Positions 18,727 through 27,875 of a stretch of DNA of 64,000 nt are shown piece after piece. Location: the NCBI GenBank assembly GCA_963851105.1, contig CAWKNP010000003.1, positions 190,436-254,435 of the forward strand, read 5' to 3'. The notes beneath the pieces were generated by a model that ran no database searches, was not told where the DNA came from, and saw nothing but the letters and a program-made list of their open reading frames with translations. The stretch's first letter is position 1, and every line of letters begins with the position of its first letter. This stretch comes from DATARN01 sp963851105. Its GTDB lineage: Bacteria > Actinomycetota > Acidimicrobiia > Acidimicrobiales > Palsa-688. Both the position numbers and the translations under genes were made by a program.

Positions 18727-18977
18727 CAGAACCCGAGCTTGCTAAGGAAGGTTGATAGCGTCGCCCTGCCGATTCTCGCAGGTAATGTAAGGCCGGGAAT
18801 AACGCTGTTAACCCCAAAGCCCAACGCAGTTGTTGCGAAACTGTTGCCGCAGGCGAATGGCCCCTCATTGTTGCACGTGGCTACTGCACTTAGTCCGCTC
18901 GCTAATGCTTTTGCCTTTGAAGTCACGATGGACAGCAGTGCCCGGGCATGGTTGGTCAAGAAACTCCATTCCCGCAT
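18726..18977 (-). CDS. hypothetical small protein upstream of the two-helix protein
   Basis: 83 residues from the internal ATG at 18977. An ORF start at 19079 would run into the divergent gene and is not favoured. It has two Cys close together (CNNEGPFAC) and a hydrophobic C-terminal half rich in Gly, Ala and Leu. No ribosome site is obvious and no family was recognised. The only support is the 4-nt overlap with the following ORF. If neither small ORF is real, 18325-19039 is a 0.7-kb low-GC stretch without a gene. Confidence 0.25.
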   Translation of the reverse strand: MREWSFLTNHARALLSIVTSKAKALASGLSAVATCNNEGPFACGNSFATTALGFGVNSVIPGLTLPARIGRATLSTFLSKLGF

Positions 18978-19039
18978 CCATCTTGAGAGTAGTCCAATAC
19001 CGTAGAAAAGGGCTTGATTTTCTCGACTAGGTTCGGGTT

Positions 19040-20122
19040 GTGACCAACGTCGGCGACCTGACGATCGAAGCGGGGCCACCCCCCGAGCCTTCGGTCCGCT
19101 CGGGTCGCCTGCGCCTGGCGGTGGGTTTATTGATCAGCGCGGGTGCGCTCTACACCGTGGTGTCCTCGGCCGGTGGGTTCGCCGATTCGTTGCACGCCCT
19201 GGCCTCGGTGGACCTCCGACGACTGGGCCTGGGAGCAGTGGCCGAGGCGGGCAGCTTTGCCATTTTGGGCGTGATGCTGCGCCGCCTGACGGGCGGGCGG
19301 GTTCACGGCCTGACGGCGATCCGTCTCGCCCTGGTCGTCGTCGGGTTGGGCAACGTCCTGCCGGCGGCGCCCGCCGAGGGCCTGGCCATGGCCGGTTCCG
19401 AAATGCGCCGCCGGGGCGTCGAACCCCATCGCACCCGCATCGCCCTCGGACTGATGCAGTGGTACTCGACCCGGGCGTTATTCGGTATCGCCGCCCTTGA
19501 CGTCCTCGTCGTGGTGGCCATCACCAACATCCGCTATCCGGGCCGGGCACCCGGCCACCTCGTGTTGGCGGCCATGGCGGTGGGAGTGATCGCGGTGCTC
19601 ATCACCACGGCCTGGCTGGCCAGCCGGCGCCAGACGATCGAATTGATCGCGGTCGCCGTGGGCCGCCTGGTGTTCTGGAAGCCCTCGACCAGTACGGCCG
19701 AACGGCGCCTCCTCGGCACGTCCTGGCACGACGAGATCCACGGGGTGCTCGGCTCGGGACGCAACCAGGCTCGCCTGGCCGGTCTGGCCATGGCTTCCTG
19801 CCTGGCCGACGGCGCCTGCTTCCGCTTCGCCCTCATCGCCGTCGGTGTCCACGTCAACCCCGGAGTGTTCCTCCTGGCCTACGCCGTCGGGATGATCGCC
19901 GCCATGGTGCCCCTAGTGCCCGCCGGCCTGGGAGTGGTCGAGACGGTCGTGCCTGCCCTCTTGCACCGTGCCGGCGTGCCCCTCACCACCGCACTCGCCG
20001 GTGTACTGGCCTACCGCATGATCGGGACACTGCTGCCGGCGGTGTGCGGGACGATCGCTCTGGTACGTCTTCGTTTGGGCACGATCGGCGCTCCTGCCAA
20101 AAGTGAAGTCAGCACGGTTTAG
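19040..20122 (+). CDS. flippase-like integral membrane protein (LPG synthase membrane-domain family)
   Basis: 360 residues from a GTG start, with about eight membrane helices. It resembles the UPF0104/AglD-MprF transmembrane domain family: RLTGGRVHGLTAIRLALVVVGLGNVLPAAPAEGLAMAGSEMRRRG, with the conserved asparagine/Pro-Ala region, and a C-terminal PLVPAGLGVVETVVPALLHRAGVPLTTALAGVLAYR segment typical of these proteins. Relatives move or modify lipids across the membrane. The lysyltransferase gene 1.2 kb downstream, on the other strand, carries a different membrane domain. Confidence 0.82.
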   Translation: MTNVGDLTIEAGPPPEPSVRSGRLRLAVGLLISAGALYTVVSSAGGFADSLHALASVDLRRLGLGAVAEAGSFAILGVMLRRLTGGRVHGLTAIRLALVVVGLGNVLPAAPAEGLAMAGSEMRRRGVEPHRTRIALGLMQWYSTRALFGIAALDVLVVVAITNIRYPGRAPGHLVLAAMAVGVIAVLITTAWLASRRQTIELIAVAVGRLVFWKPSTSTAERRLLGTSWHDEIHGVLGSGRNQARLAGLAMASCLADGACFRFALIAVGVHVNPGVFLLAYAVGMIAAMVPLVPAGLGVVETVVPALLHRAGVPLTTALAGVLAYRMIGTLLPAVCGTIALVRLRLGTIGAPAKSEVSTV

Positions 20123-20139
20123 CGGTCACACCCGTCATT

Positions 20140-20145
20140 TACACT
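20140..20145 (+). promoter_or_regulatory. -10 element TACACT just before the HNH gene
   Basis: TACACT ends eight bases before the ATG at 20153, so a transcript starting at the usual distance would be leaderless or nearly so. No convincing -35 hexamer is seen. Candidate only. Confidence 0.3.
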
Positions 20146-20152
20146 GGTCTTC

Positions 20153-21305
20153 ATGCTGTTGGATGCACTTACGGCGGTAATCGACGAGTTAGTAAGCTCC
20201 GAGCCCGCGTCGTTGGCCGACGCTGACACCGTCATCGAGCTGCACCGCCAACTTGACCGCCTCCAGGCAGCGATTACCCGGGTCACGGGAGCGTTTGACA
20301 CCGAGGGCGGCTGGCAACTCGACCGGGCGCGCAACGCGGCCCAGTGGATCGCCGTCAAGTGCCATCGGGCCCAGTCGATGGCCAAAGGCGAGGTGGCCCT
20401 AGCTCGCGCCATGCGCCACCTACCCGAGGCGGAAGACGCTTGGTCGGTTGGGGATATCAGCGCCGAGCACGTCCGGATCCTGGCGAAGGTTCGCCGTCCC
20501 GGCTTGGAAGCACGTCTCGCCGAGGACGAGGCGACACTTGTCGGCCATGCCAAAGAGCTGACGTTCCACCAGTACGCCAAAATTCTTGCGTACTGGGCAC
20601 AGTGCGCCGACCCGAAAGGCGACGAAGAACTCTTTGAGGACCAACAGGAGCAGCGCCGGTTCCACCTGTCGCGGAGCTTCGGAGACATGTGGTTCGGCGA
20701 CACAGTCCTCGACCCGATCGGCGGCGCCATCGTGGACAACGAGATCTCCCGCATCGAAAAAGAGATGTTCGAGGCTGACTGGTCTGCCGCAAAGGAGCGC
20801 TTAGGCCGCGAACCCACAGTGCTGGAGCTGGGCCGGACCCCGCCACAGCGCCGCGCCGACGCGCTGGTCGAGATGGCGGTGCGCTCAGCAACCGCGCCGG
20901 CCGACGGACGCCGTCCGGCGCCGCTGTTCACCGTTCTGGTGGGATGGGAGACCCTCAAAGGCCGAATCTGTGAGCTGGCCGACGGCACCGTGCAATCGCC
21001 TGCCGCCTTGATCCCGTGGCTCGACACCGCATGGTTGGAACGGGTCGTCTTCGACGGCCCGTCACGCGTCCTCGACGTGGGCGTCACACGCCGCCTGTTC
21101 GTCGGTGGCACACGGCGCGCCATCGAAGTCCGGGATCAATACTGCTTCCACGAAATTCTGTGAGGTCCCGGCCTGCGACTGCCAGGCCGACCACATCGTG
21201 CCGTTCGAGGCCGGCGGGCCCACCAGCCAGGACAACGGTCGCATGGCCTGCGGGTTCCACAACCGGGATCGCAACCGACCACCCCCCGAGACGCGACCAG
21301 ATTGA
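20153..21305 (+). pseudogene. DUF222/HNH endonuclease, frameshifted before the HNH motif
   Basis: The first frame encodes 336 residues of a DUF222 domain and stops at 21163. The HNH zinc/nuclease part continues one base out of frame from about 21155 to 21305: CEVPACDCQADHIVPFEAGGPTSQDNGRMACGFHNRDR, with the DH, N and HN residues intact. One surplus base in GAAATTC at about 21152-21157 explains the break. Together the parts make a normal ~380-residue DUF222-HNH protein, a family abundant in actinobacteria and often linked to mobile elements. It is either a recent pseudogene or a base-call error. Confidence 0.8.
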
Positions 21306-21324
21306 AGGTCGGCGCAAGCAAGGG

Positions 21325-24300
21325 CTATCGGGGCAGACGTCCCGCTTGGTCGCTTCGAGATTTCGGGGCGAGGTTTGCAGCCGCGAGCGGGGCCTCTGCC
21401 GTCGCGGCCTCAGCAACTGGCGTTACCGTCACGGGTTCCACGACCGGAGTAGGCGCGGGCGGAGCGACGGCGGGCGGAGCGGGCGCAGCCACACCGGGCG
21501 CAGGCGGGGGGAATATTCGTGGAGCAGGTGCAGGGCTTTCGGCGGGAGGTGACCCATTGGTCCCGTTGGTCCCGGTCGGACTCGGCACAACGGGCGCGCT
21601 GGGCACGAGGAACCTTCCGATGACCGGGAGCTCCCAGAAAGACTCGGCGCGGGCCACAGCGATGAGGGCGGGAAGGGCGTGCTCCGGGGAGTCGTAGAGG
21701 GCGTAGCGAGGCTGCCAATCGGGGTCGAACTTGGCGTTGAACTTCCACAGCGACTCGATCTGCATGGAGTCCGACATGCGGCGCAGGAACCACGCCTGGA
21801 TCCGCTGCGACATCCCGTCACCCGCCTCGCCCGCCAGCACCGCCCGCATGGTGGCGAAGTTGAGGCCGAGGCCCCGCTTGCCATGGGCCTTCAGGTAGCG
21901 GATGGTCTCGACCACCGCGAAGTCGAGGAGTCCGTTGGGGTGCTCGTTGTTATCCCGGCGCATCAGATCGAGCGAGTATCCGTTGATCCCCGGCGCCGGC
22001 ACGTACTGGCAGAAGGCGACCGGCTCGGCCGGTCGTGTCGCCTCGGCGGCGCCGGCTCCGGCCTCGGCCCCGTCGGCCTCAGCGGCTCCGGCGGCCTCGG
22101 CGGCCCCGGCCGGCCCACCGGCGCCACCGGCCCAGCCGCCCTTGGTCGAGCCGGGCGGGCCCCAGACCACCGCCAGCAACAGGCCGTCGTCGGAGGCATC
22201 GAAGGCCCTGCCGAGGGTCATGGAGAAGCCCCGCTCGACGTCGCCCCGGCGGCTCTTGGTCATGACGCCCTCGAGCTGGGTGCGTAGCGCCTCGTCGAGG
22301 TTCGCCGGGTCGTGGAAGGTAATGGTGTAGCCGTACTTGGCGACCCGGTTGACGGCCTGGCGGAGACCCTTGAAGCGGCCCCCGTCGAGGGTGAAGCGGG
22401 TGCAGTCCACCACCGCCTCGTCGCCGAGGTACAGGTCGTGCATGCCCGCCGCCCGGTAGACGGGAAGCCACTCCTCGCCGGCGCCGAGCACCGCCAGCGT
22501 CCAGCCCTTCTCGTCAGCGAACTGGCGAAACGCCCTCCACGCCTCTTCCCGCTCGGCTTGGGGACCGATGGGATCGGGTGAAACCAGGCACACCCCGCCG
22601 TACACCGCGTAGGCCACGAGGCTGTCGCCCCAGAAGAAGTACTCCTTGTCGGTCCGCAAGGCGAAATAGTCGAGGGTGCCCGACCCGTGGCGGCGGACGA
22701 CCTCCCGGGCCGAGGCCAGGCCCTTGATCCCGCCGGCCGGGGCAACGACGGGTCCGGCGCTGGCCCGGCGGGCTACCACCGGCCGCGAGACCAGGTAGGC
22801 CACCGCCAGTCCGAGGCCGATGGCGATCGCCAGCATGGACGGGGCGAAGAAGTCGTCGAGGCGGTCCGGCAGCTTGATCGTGCGCAGCCCGATCATCCGC
22901 TCCGTGGCCGCCACGTAGGCCCGGGGCAGCGGCAGGCGCTGGTGGTGGCGGCTGCGGGCCAGGCGGGTCCCGACCTCGACGGCCGCCGTGCCGAGCGCGA
23001 CCGATACCACCGCGCCCCAAAGCAGGGTGAGCACGCCGCGCCTGGTGGACGGCTTGTCGACTCCGGCTCGGAAGGCGTCGCGGTTGAGCAGCAGGTAGCC
23101 GGCAACCAGGGCGGTGGCCAGCGCCTCCTCGACATCGAAGCCCTTGACCAGATGGAGGATGAAGGTCCCTGCCAGCAGTGCCTCGGCGATCAGCCACGCC
23201 CGCCGCTGGCCCCGGCGGATACTGCGGGCCAGGACGAGGAGCCCGAGGCTGGCCAGGGCGACGAGGGCGTCGGCGGCCTGCGGCACCGCCAGCGGTACGT
23301 AGTGCAGCACCTCGGAGAGGCGCTGGCGCATGGGTGCCAGGAACGCCGACAGCAAGCTGAGCAGCCCGGCCGCCGCCACCAGGGCGGCCGCCCACCGCCG
23401 GACCCGCCGGACCCGCCGATCGACCGCCACCGGGGCGGGCCACGACCCGCCGTGAGGAAAGGTGGCGACCACGACAGGATGGCGGTCTTCGGTGGGAGGG
23501 GCCAGCTCCGAGCCCCGCCGCGTCAGCAGCCGCTCGACCACCGTGGCGCCGGGAAGATCCTGGCGGCTGTGCAGCAGGCGCACGTGCAGCTCGCTGCCCG
23601 CCTCGAGCTCGACCCACGACACCTGGCGCTGGGCCAGGAACAACGACGGCGCACCGAGGGCGTCGAGCCGGGCGGGCGACTCCGACACCACCTCGGCGGC
23701 GCAGCCGGTGTTGGCATAGAAGCCGCGGCCCAGATAGGTGAGCTCAGGCCGGCGGGTGTTCCCGGTGATGAGGCCGGCGTGGCCGGCGGTGACCAGGGTG
23801 CGGGCCTCGGCGCGGGCAGGCCCGTTTCGGTCCTGGCGGTCGTCGCCCGCCACGCCCCGAAGAGCCATGCCGGCCAGCGCCTTCCACGTACCGCGCACCA
23901 GAAGGGCGACGATGGTGCCGACCAGGATGAAGCCGATCACCGTGACGAGGACGAGGAACATGGCGACCCGGGTCTCGGTGGCCACAGAGTTATGGGCGCG
24001 GCGGACGACGGCGAAGGGCAGCCGCAGCAGCAGCGCGGCCACGATCGGCAGCGCCAGGACCCAGGCGTGACGACCGAGGCGCCGGTAGGTGAGCCGGGAG
24101 GCGAGGAAGCGCGGAAACGATGCTGGGTCGTCGAGGGACTCCAGCCCCTTCAACCAGCTCTCGCGCCTGCGATCGCCCCGCGCCAGCGACGTCGATTCCC
24201 CGAGAGCCGGCAACACCTCACACACCAGGTGGTGGCCGAGCGGGCTCTCGGCGGGATTGTGCGGATCCTGCAGCGCGGTGAGGGGATCGAGGCGGTGGCC

Positions 24301-24744
24301 GGGCTCGACGCGCACGAGCCGGGGCCCCATCCCGGTGGCGATCGTCAGGTCCGCGGCCAGGGCGATCTCCGCTCCGAGCAGGTCCCGTACCGCGGCCGAA
24401 GCGGCCGCGTCCCATACCGTGCGGCCATCGCGGGCGCCGGGTAGGTAGAGCACCCGCCGCCCCGCACCGGCGGCGAAAGCCTTCACCGCCCGAACCAGGG
24501 CGGGATGGGCACCGAGGGCGGACCGGGCGTCGGCACCGCCGGGACACAGCAACTCCAGGCAGCTGCCGTTGAACACCACCAGGCCGGGTCCCGTCCAGGC
24601 GTCGATCGCCTGGGCCAGCTCGGTCCCCGCGGCGGTCGATGTCGGCGTCGCGGTGGGGCCGAGGTGGAGGTCGTTGACGACGAGGACCCGCCCACCGAGC
24701 GGGACCTCGACCAGCAGCACATCGGGGACTGCCGGTTGGGTCAC
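21325..24744 (-). CDS. MprF-like lipid aminoacyltransferase (DUF2156) fused to a degenerate metallophosphoesterase domain
   Basis: 1139 residues. Residues 1-~350 follow a calcineurin-like phosphoesterase layout interrupted by two helices (~228-283). Only the first metal motif survives (NDLHLG, Asp25/His27). The expected GDxxD reads NGSCLEL (59-65), GNHD reads GARD (103-106) and GHTHRPE reads GNTRRPE (328-334). About five more helices (~450-690) follow. A DUF2156/GNAT-fold catalytic domain (~690-1060) then contains YFFWGDSLVAYAVYGGVCLVSPDPIG and KGLRQAVNRVAKYGY, as in phosphatidylglycerol lysyltransferases. A Gly/Ala insert interrupts it, and a Pro/Ala tail closes the protein. It probably modifies membrane lipid charge. 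Confidence 0.83.
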   Translation of the reverse strand: MTQPAVPDVLLVEVPLGGRVLVVNDLHLGPTATPTSTAAGTELAQAIDAWTGPGLVVFNGSCLELLCPGGADARSALGAHPALVRAVKAFAAGAGRRVLYLPGARDGRTVWDAAASAAVRDLLGAEIALAADLTIATGMGPRLVRVEPGHRLDPLTALQDPHNPAESPLGHHLVCEVLPALGESTSLARGDRRRESWLKGLESLDDPASFPRFLASRLTYRRLGRHAWVLALPIVAALLLRLPFAVVRRAHNSVATETRVAMFLVLVTVIGFILVGTIVALLVRGTWKALAGMALRGVAGDDRQDRNGPARAEARTLVTAGHAGLITGNTRRPELTYLGRGFYANTGCAAEVVSESPARLDALGAPSLFLAQRQVSWVELEAGSELHVRLLHSRQDLPGATVVERLLTRRGSELAPPTEDRHPVVVATFPHGGSWPAPVAVDRRVRRVRRWAAALVAAAGLLSLLSAFLAPMRQRLSEVLHYVPLAVPQAADALVALASLGLLVLARSIRRGQRRAWLIAEALLAGTFILHLVKGFDVEEALATALVAGYLLLNRDAFRAGVDKPSTRRGVLTLLWGAVVSVALGTAAVEVGTRLARSRHHQRLPLPRAYVAATERMIGLRTIKLPDRLDDFFAPSMLAIAIGLGLAVAYLVSRPVVARRASAGPVVAPAGGIKGLASAREVVRRHGSGTLDYFALRTDKEYFFWGDSLVAYAVYGGVCLVSPDPIGPQAEREEAWRAFRQFADEKGWTLAVLGAGEEWLPVYRAAGMHDLYLGDEAVVDCTRFTLDGGRFKGLRQAVNRVAKYGYTITFHDPANLDEALRTQLEGVMTKSRRGDVERGFSMTLGRAFDASDDGLLLAVVWGPPGSTKGGWAGGAGGPAGAAEAAGAAEADGAEAGAGAAEATRPAEPVAFCQYVPAPGINGYSLDLMRRDNNEHPNGLLDFAVVETIRYLKAHGKRGLGLNFATMRAVLAGEAGDGMSQRIQAWFLRRMSDSMQIESLWKFNAKFDPDWQPRYALYDSPEHALPALIAVARAESFWELPVIGRFLVPSAPVVPSPTGTNGTNGSPPAESPAPAPRIFPPPAPGVAAPAPPAVAPPAPTPVVEPVTVTPVAEAATAEAPLAAANLAPKSRSDQAGRLPR

Positions 24745-24837
24745 AATTAGTTCATCCTCGGACAGGATCTGTTCACTGTCACCCCCATGTTGGCAGGTTG
24801 GCAGCTTGTGAAGGCAGTCACTACGCTCCCATGAACG

Positions 24838-25203
24838 ATGTCAAGCTTCCTCCGCAGCTACCTCACGGTGGCAATTTTCGCTGGGGCGGCGGTCGTGCTG
24901 GTCGTCCTGATGCTGGGTTTGGGAAGCTTGCTGAGACCTACCCGCCCGCAGGCCCAGAAATACATCGCCTATGAGAGTGGTGTCGACCCGATCGGCGAGG
25001 GCTGGTCGCAGAGCCAGATCCGGTACTACGTGTTCGCGCTGCTGTTCGTCATGTTCGACGTCGAGACGGTCTTCATCTTGCCATGGGCGGTGCGGGTCAA
25101 GGCGCTCGGCACCTACGGCCTGGTCGAGGCGACCGCCTTCATCGTGATCCTCGCCCTCGGGCTCCTCTACGCCTGGCGGAAAGGGGTCCTGCGGTGGGTC
25201 TAG
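24838..25203 (+). CDS. nuoA: NADH-quinone oxidoreductase subunit A
   Basis: 121 residues, three membrane helices, with the NuoA signature YIAYESGVDPIGEGWSQSQIRYYVFALLFVMFDVETVFILPWA, including the acidic D-E pair in helix two. It is the first gene of the eleven-gene nuo operon and is divergent from the MprF-like gene across 93 bp. The last bases overlap nuoB. Confidence 0.96.
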   Translation: MSSFLRSYLTVAIFAGAAVVLVVLMLGLGSLLRPTRPQAQKYIAYESGVDPIGEGWSQSQIRYYVFALLFVMFDVETVFILPWAVRVKALGTYGLVEATAFIVILALGLLYAWRKGVLRWV

Positions 25204-25895
25204 TCGAACGGGGCTGGGTCCCCAAGCCGCTGTCCGCGCTGCTCAACAGCGCCCGTAGCTACTCGCTGTGGGTCTACCAGTGGGGCCTCGCCTGCTGCGC
25301 CATCGAGATGGGTGCCGCCTTCGGCTCCCCGCGCTACGACGTCATGCGCCTCGGCGTCATCCCCTTCCCGGCGTCGGCGCGCCAGGCCGACTTGGTCGTG
25401 ATCAGCGGCACGGTCACCGACAAGATGGCCCCGCCCATCCGCCGCCTCTACGAGCAGATGCCCGATCCCAAGTACGTGATCTCGATGGGCAGCTGCGCCA
25501 ACTGCGGCGGGCCCTACTGGGACAGCTACTCCGTCACCAAGGGCGTGGACCAGATCATCCCGGTGGACGTGTACGTGCCCGGTTGCCCGCCTAGGCCCGA
25601 AGCCCTCCTCGAAGGGATCGTGCTGCTGCAGCAGGCAATCCGCAAGGAGAACATGGCCGACCGCTGGCGGGGTGACCCGATCGTCGTCGGCGGGGGCACC
25701 ATCGACGGCGCCACGCCGGTCAAGGTCATCTCCAAGCGCAAGGCCAAGGCCGCCGCCGCGGCCCGGCCGACGCTGGAGGAGACCACCGCCGCCTACCTCG
25801 CCACCCATCCCGATGTCACAAGCGCAACCGGCGACGCCCCCGGCGACGAGCCCATCGGCGACGCCGCGACGGAAAAAGTGACGACCGGTGGCTGA
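25194..25895 (+). CDS. nuoB: NADH-quinone oxidoreductase subunit B
   Basis: 233 residues from GTG at 25194, which overlaps nuoA by 10 nt and gives the usual N-terminus ahead of ERGWVPKPLSALLNSARSYSLWVYQWGLACCAIEM. Ligands for the N2 4Fe-4S cluster are present: the CC pair, GSCANCGG and VPGCPPRPEALLEGI. A C-terminal extension of about 60 residues rich in Ala, Thr and Asp is not part of the conserved core. It passes electrons to quinone at the membrane arm junction. Confidence 0.96.
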   Translation: MGLVERGWVPKPLSALLNSARSYSLWVYQWGLACCAIEMGAAFGSPRYDVMRLGVIPFPASARQADLVVISGTVTDKMAPPIRRLYEQMPDPKYVISMGSCANCGGPYWDSYSVTKGVDQIIPVDVYVPGCPPRPEALLEGIVLLQQAIRKENMADRWRGDPIVVGGGTIDGATPVKVISKRKAKAAAAARPTLEETTAAYLATHPDVTSATGDAPGDEPIGDAATEKVTTGG

Positions 25896-26697
25896 CGAGA
25901 CGGTCATCGAGGCGACTGTAGAGCCGGCTGCCCCCGACGCGCTCCGCCAACCGATGCTCGACCTGCTCCAGAGCTCCCTCGGCGGCAACCTGCTCGCCTA
26001 CGAGCTGAACCCGGGCGACGACCTCTGTATCCGGGTCGACCGGTCGGTCTGGCGCCAAACCGTCGAGTTGTGCCGGGACCGGTTGGGGCTCTCCTACTTC
26101 TGCTTTCTCTCCGGGATCGACTGGCAGCAGAATCCCTCTCTGCTCGGCGAGAAGGCGTGGGAGGCGGAAGAAGCCGTCATCGAGGCCACCGAAGAGGCCA
26201 TCGAAGAAGACGAGGGCGATGATCACGCCGCCGGAGCGGACGCAGCCGCGGCCGAGGATGCCGCGGCCGAAGAAGTCATCGGCGAGGCGATCCTCGCGCA
26301 AGGCGCCCCTCCCGCCCTCCGCACGGGTGTGGCCGGCGGTGACAGCCGCTTCCAGGTCTTCGCCCGCCTCTACAACGTCACGACGCACGTGGGCCTGACG
26401 CTGAAGGCCGACCTCGACGACGCCGACCCCCGCATCGAGTCGCTGGTGCCCCTCTACCGGGGCGCCGACTGGCATGAGCGGGAGGCGTGGGAGATGTACG
26501 GCTTCAACTTCGACGGCCACCCTGGCCTGCGCCACCTCTACCTGCCGACGGAGTTCGAGGGGTACCCCCTGCGCAAGGACTTCCCGTTGCTGGCCCGGAT
26601 CGTGAAACCGTGGCCCGGCCTGGTCAACGTCGAGGGCATGCCCGGCGAGGAAGCCGACCCGGACTCCGATCCCCTGGCTGGGGTCGACGGGACCTGA
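25888..26697 (+). CDS. nuoC: NADH-quinone oxidoreductase subunit C with an acidic insert
   Basis: 269 residues, GTG start overlapping nuoB by 8 nt. The 30-kDa subunit core is present: FCFLSGIDW, then FQVFARLYNVTTHVGLTLKADLDD, ADWHEREAWEMYGFNFDGHPGLRHLYLPTEFEGYPLRKDFPL. Between the two halves (about residues 81-150) lies an Ala/Glu/Asp-rich insert of some 70 residues that the family lacks. It is likely a flexible surface loop. It packs against NuoD and NuoB in the peripheral arm. Confidence 0.95.
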   Translation: MADETVIEATVEPAAPDALRQPMLDLLQSSLGGNLLAYELNPGDDLCIRVDRSVWRQTVELCRDRLGLSYFCFLSGIDWQQNPSLLGEKAWEAEEAVIEATEEAIEEDEGDDHAAGADAAAAEDAAAEEVIGEAILAQGAPPALRTGVAGGDSRFQVFARLYNVTTHVGLTLKADLDDADPRIESLVPLYRGADWHEREAWEMYGFNFDGHPGLRHLYLPTEFEGYPLRKDFPLLARIVKPWPGLVNVEGMPGEEADPDSDPLAGVDGT

Positions 26698-26699
26698 CC

Positions 26700-27875
26700 A
26701 TGGCAGTCAACATCACCGATCGTCAGCGCTCCGCCTACATAGCGGCCCAAGCCGCCGATGCGCGGGTCAACGTCGAACTCGAAGCCGAGGGCATGACCCT
26801 CAACATCGGGCCGCAGCACCCCGCCACCCACGGCACGTTGCGAATTGTCGTGCGCCTCGACGGCGAGCAGGTGCTCTGGGCCGAGCCGGTGGCCGGCTAT
26901 ATGCACCGGGGCTACGAGAAGCTCACCGAGGTCCGCACCTACCCCCAGATAACGACGCTGGTCAACCGTATCGACTGGCTGGGTAGCTTCTGCAACGAGG
27001 TGCCGTTCATTTTGGCGGCCGAGAAGCTCATGGATATCGAGGCACCCGCCCGGGCCCAGTGGATCCGTTGCACCCTGTTCGAGCTCGGGCGCATCGCCAA
27101 CCTCATCCTCTTCCTCGGCGACATGGGCGTGCAGCTGGGCGCCCTGACCCCGGTGTTCTTTGCCTTCCGCGACCGCGAGCACGTCCTCAACCTCATCGAG
27201 GCCGCGACCGGCGGCCGCTTCCACCCGAACTTCGACCGCATCGGCGGCCTGAAGGAGGACCTGCCCAAGGGCTGGATCGACGAGACCCGCGGCGTCCTCA
27301 AGAAGGTCATCGGCTTCTGCGACGAGATCGAGACCCTGCTCATGGGCAACGAGATCTTCGAGCGCCGGACCCGCGGCATCGGCGTCATCCCGCCCCACGT
27401 CGCCCTGGAGTACGGGCTCTCGGGCGCCAACGCCCGGGCCTCGGGCATCGACTTCGACCTCCGCCGCGACGAGCCGTCGCCCCTGCCGTGGAGCAAGTGC
27501 GATTTCAAGGTCTGGACGCACCCCGACGGCGACTCGTTTGCCCGCTACTGGGTCCGCCTCCAAGAGGTCCGCGAGGCGTCGAAGATCGTCGGCCAGCTGC
27601 TCGAGGGCATGCCGAGTGGTGCCATCCAGGCCAAGGTTCCCCGGATCATCAAGGTGCCCGCGGGCGAGGCATGGGTCCATACCGAAAACCCCCTCGGCGA
27701 GATGGGTTACTACGTGGTTAGCCAGGGCGGTCTCGGCCCGTTCCGATGCAAGATCCGTACGCCCTCTTTTTCCAATGTTTCCATCACCCCGTGGCTCCTT
27801 CGGGGTGTCTTCGTACCGGACGTCATCACCATCCTGGCATCTCTCTATTTCATCCTTGGCGATATCGACCGGTGA
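26700..27875 (+). CDS. nuoD: NADH-quinone oxidoreductase subunit D
   Basis: 391 residues from ATG at 26700, two bases after the nuoC stop. The 49-kDa subunit core is complete: NIGPQHPATHGTLRIVVRLDGE, GYMHRGYEKL, QITTLVNRIDW and the C-terminal VPDVITILASLYFILGDIDR typical of the quinone-site subunit. Arg48 in HGTLR corresponds to the arginine that NDUFAF7/MidA methylates in mitochondria. The stop overlaps the nuoH start by one base; nuoE, nuoF and nuoG, usually next, are absent. Confidence 0.96.
   Translation: MAVNITDRQRSAYIAAQAADARVNVELEAEGMTLNIGPQHPATHGTLRIVVRLDGEQVLWAEPVAGYMHRGYEKLTEVRTYPQITTLVNRIDWLGSFCNEVPFILAAEKLMDIEAPARAQWIRCTLFELGRIANLILFLGDMGVQLGALTPVFFAFRDREHVLNLIEAATGGRFHPNFDRIGGLKEDLPKGWIDETRGVLKKVIGFCDEIETLLMGNEIFERRTRGIGVIPPHVALEYGLSGANARASGIDFDLRRDEPSPLPWSKCDFKVWTHPDGDSFARYWVRLQEVREASKIVGQLLEGMPSGAIQAKVPRIIKVPAGEAWVHTENPLGEMGYYVVSQGGLGPFRCKIRTPSFSNVSITPWLLRGVFVPDVITILASLYFILGDIDR

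Noticed and set aside
22687..24444. 585-codon plus-strand ORF
   Set aside because: Antisense of the MprF-like gene, with no independent start signal or recognisable domain.
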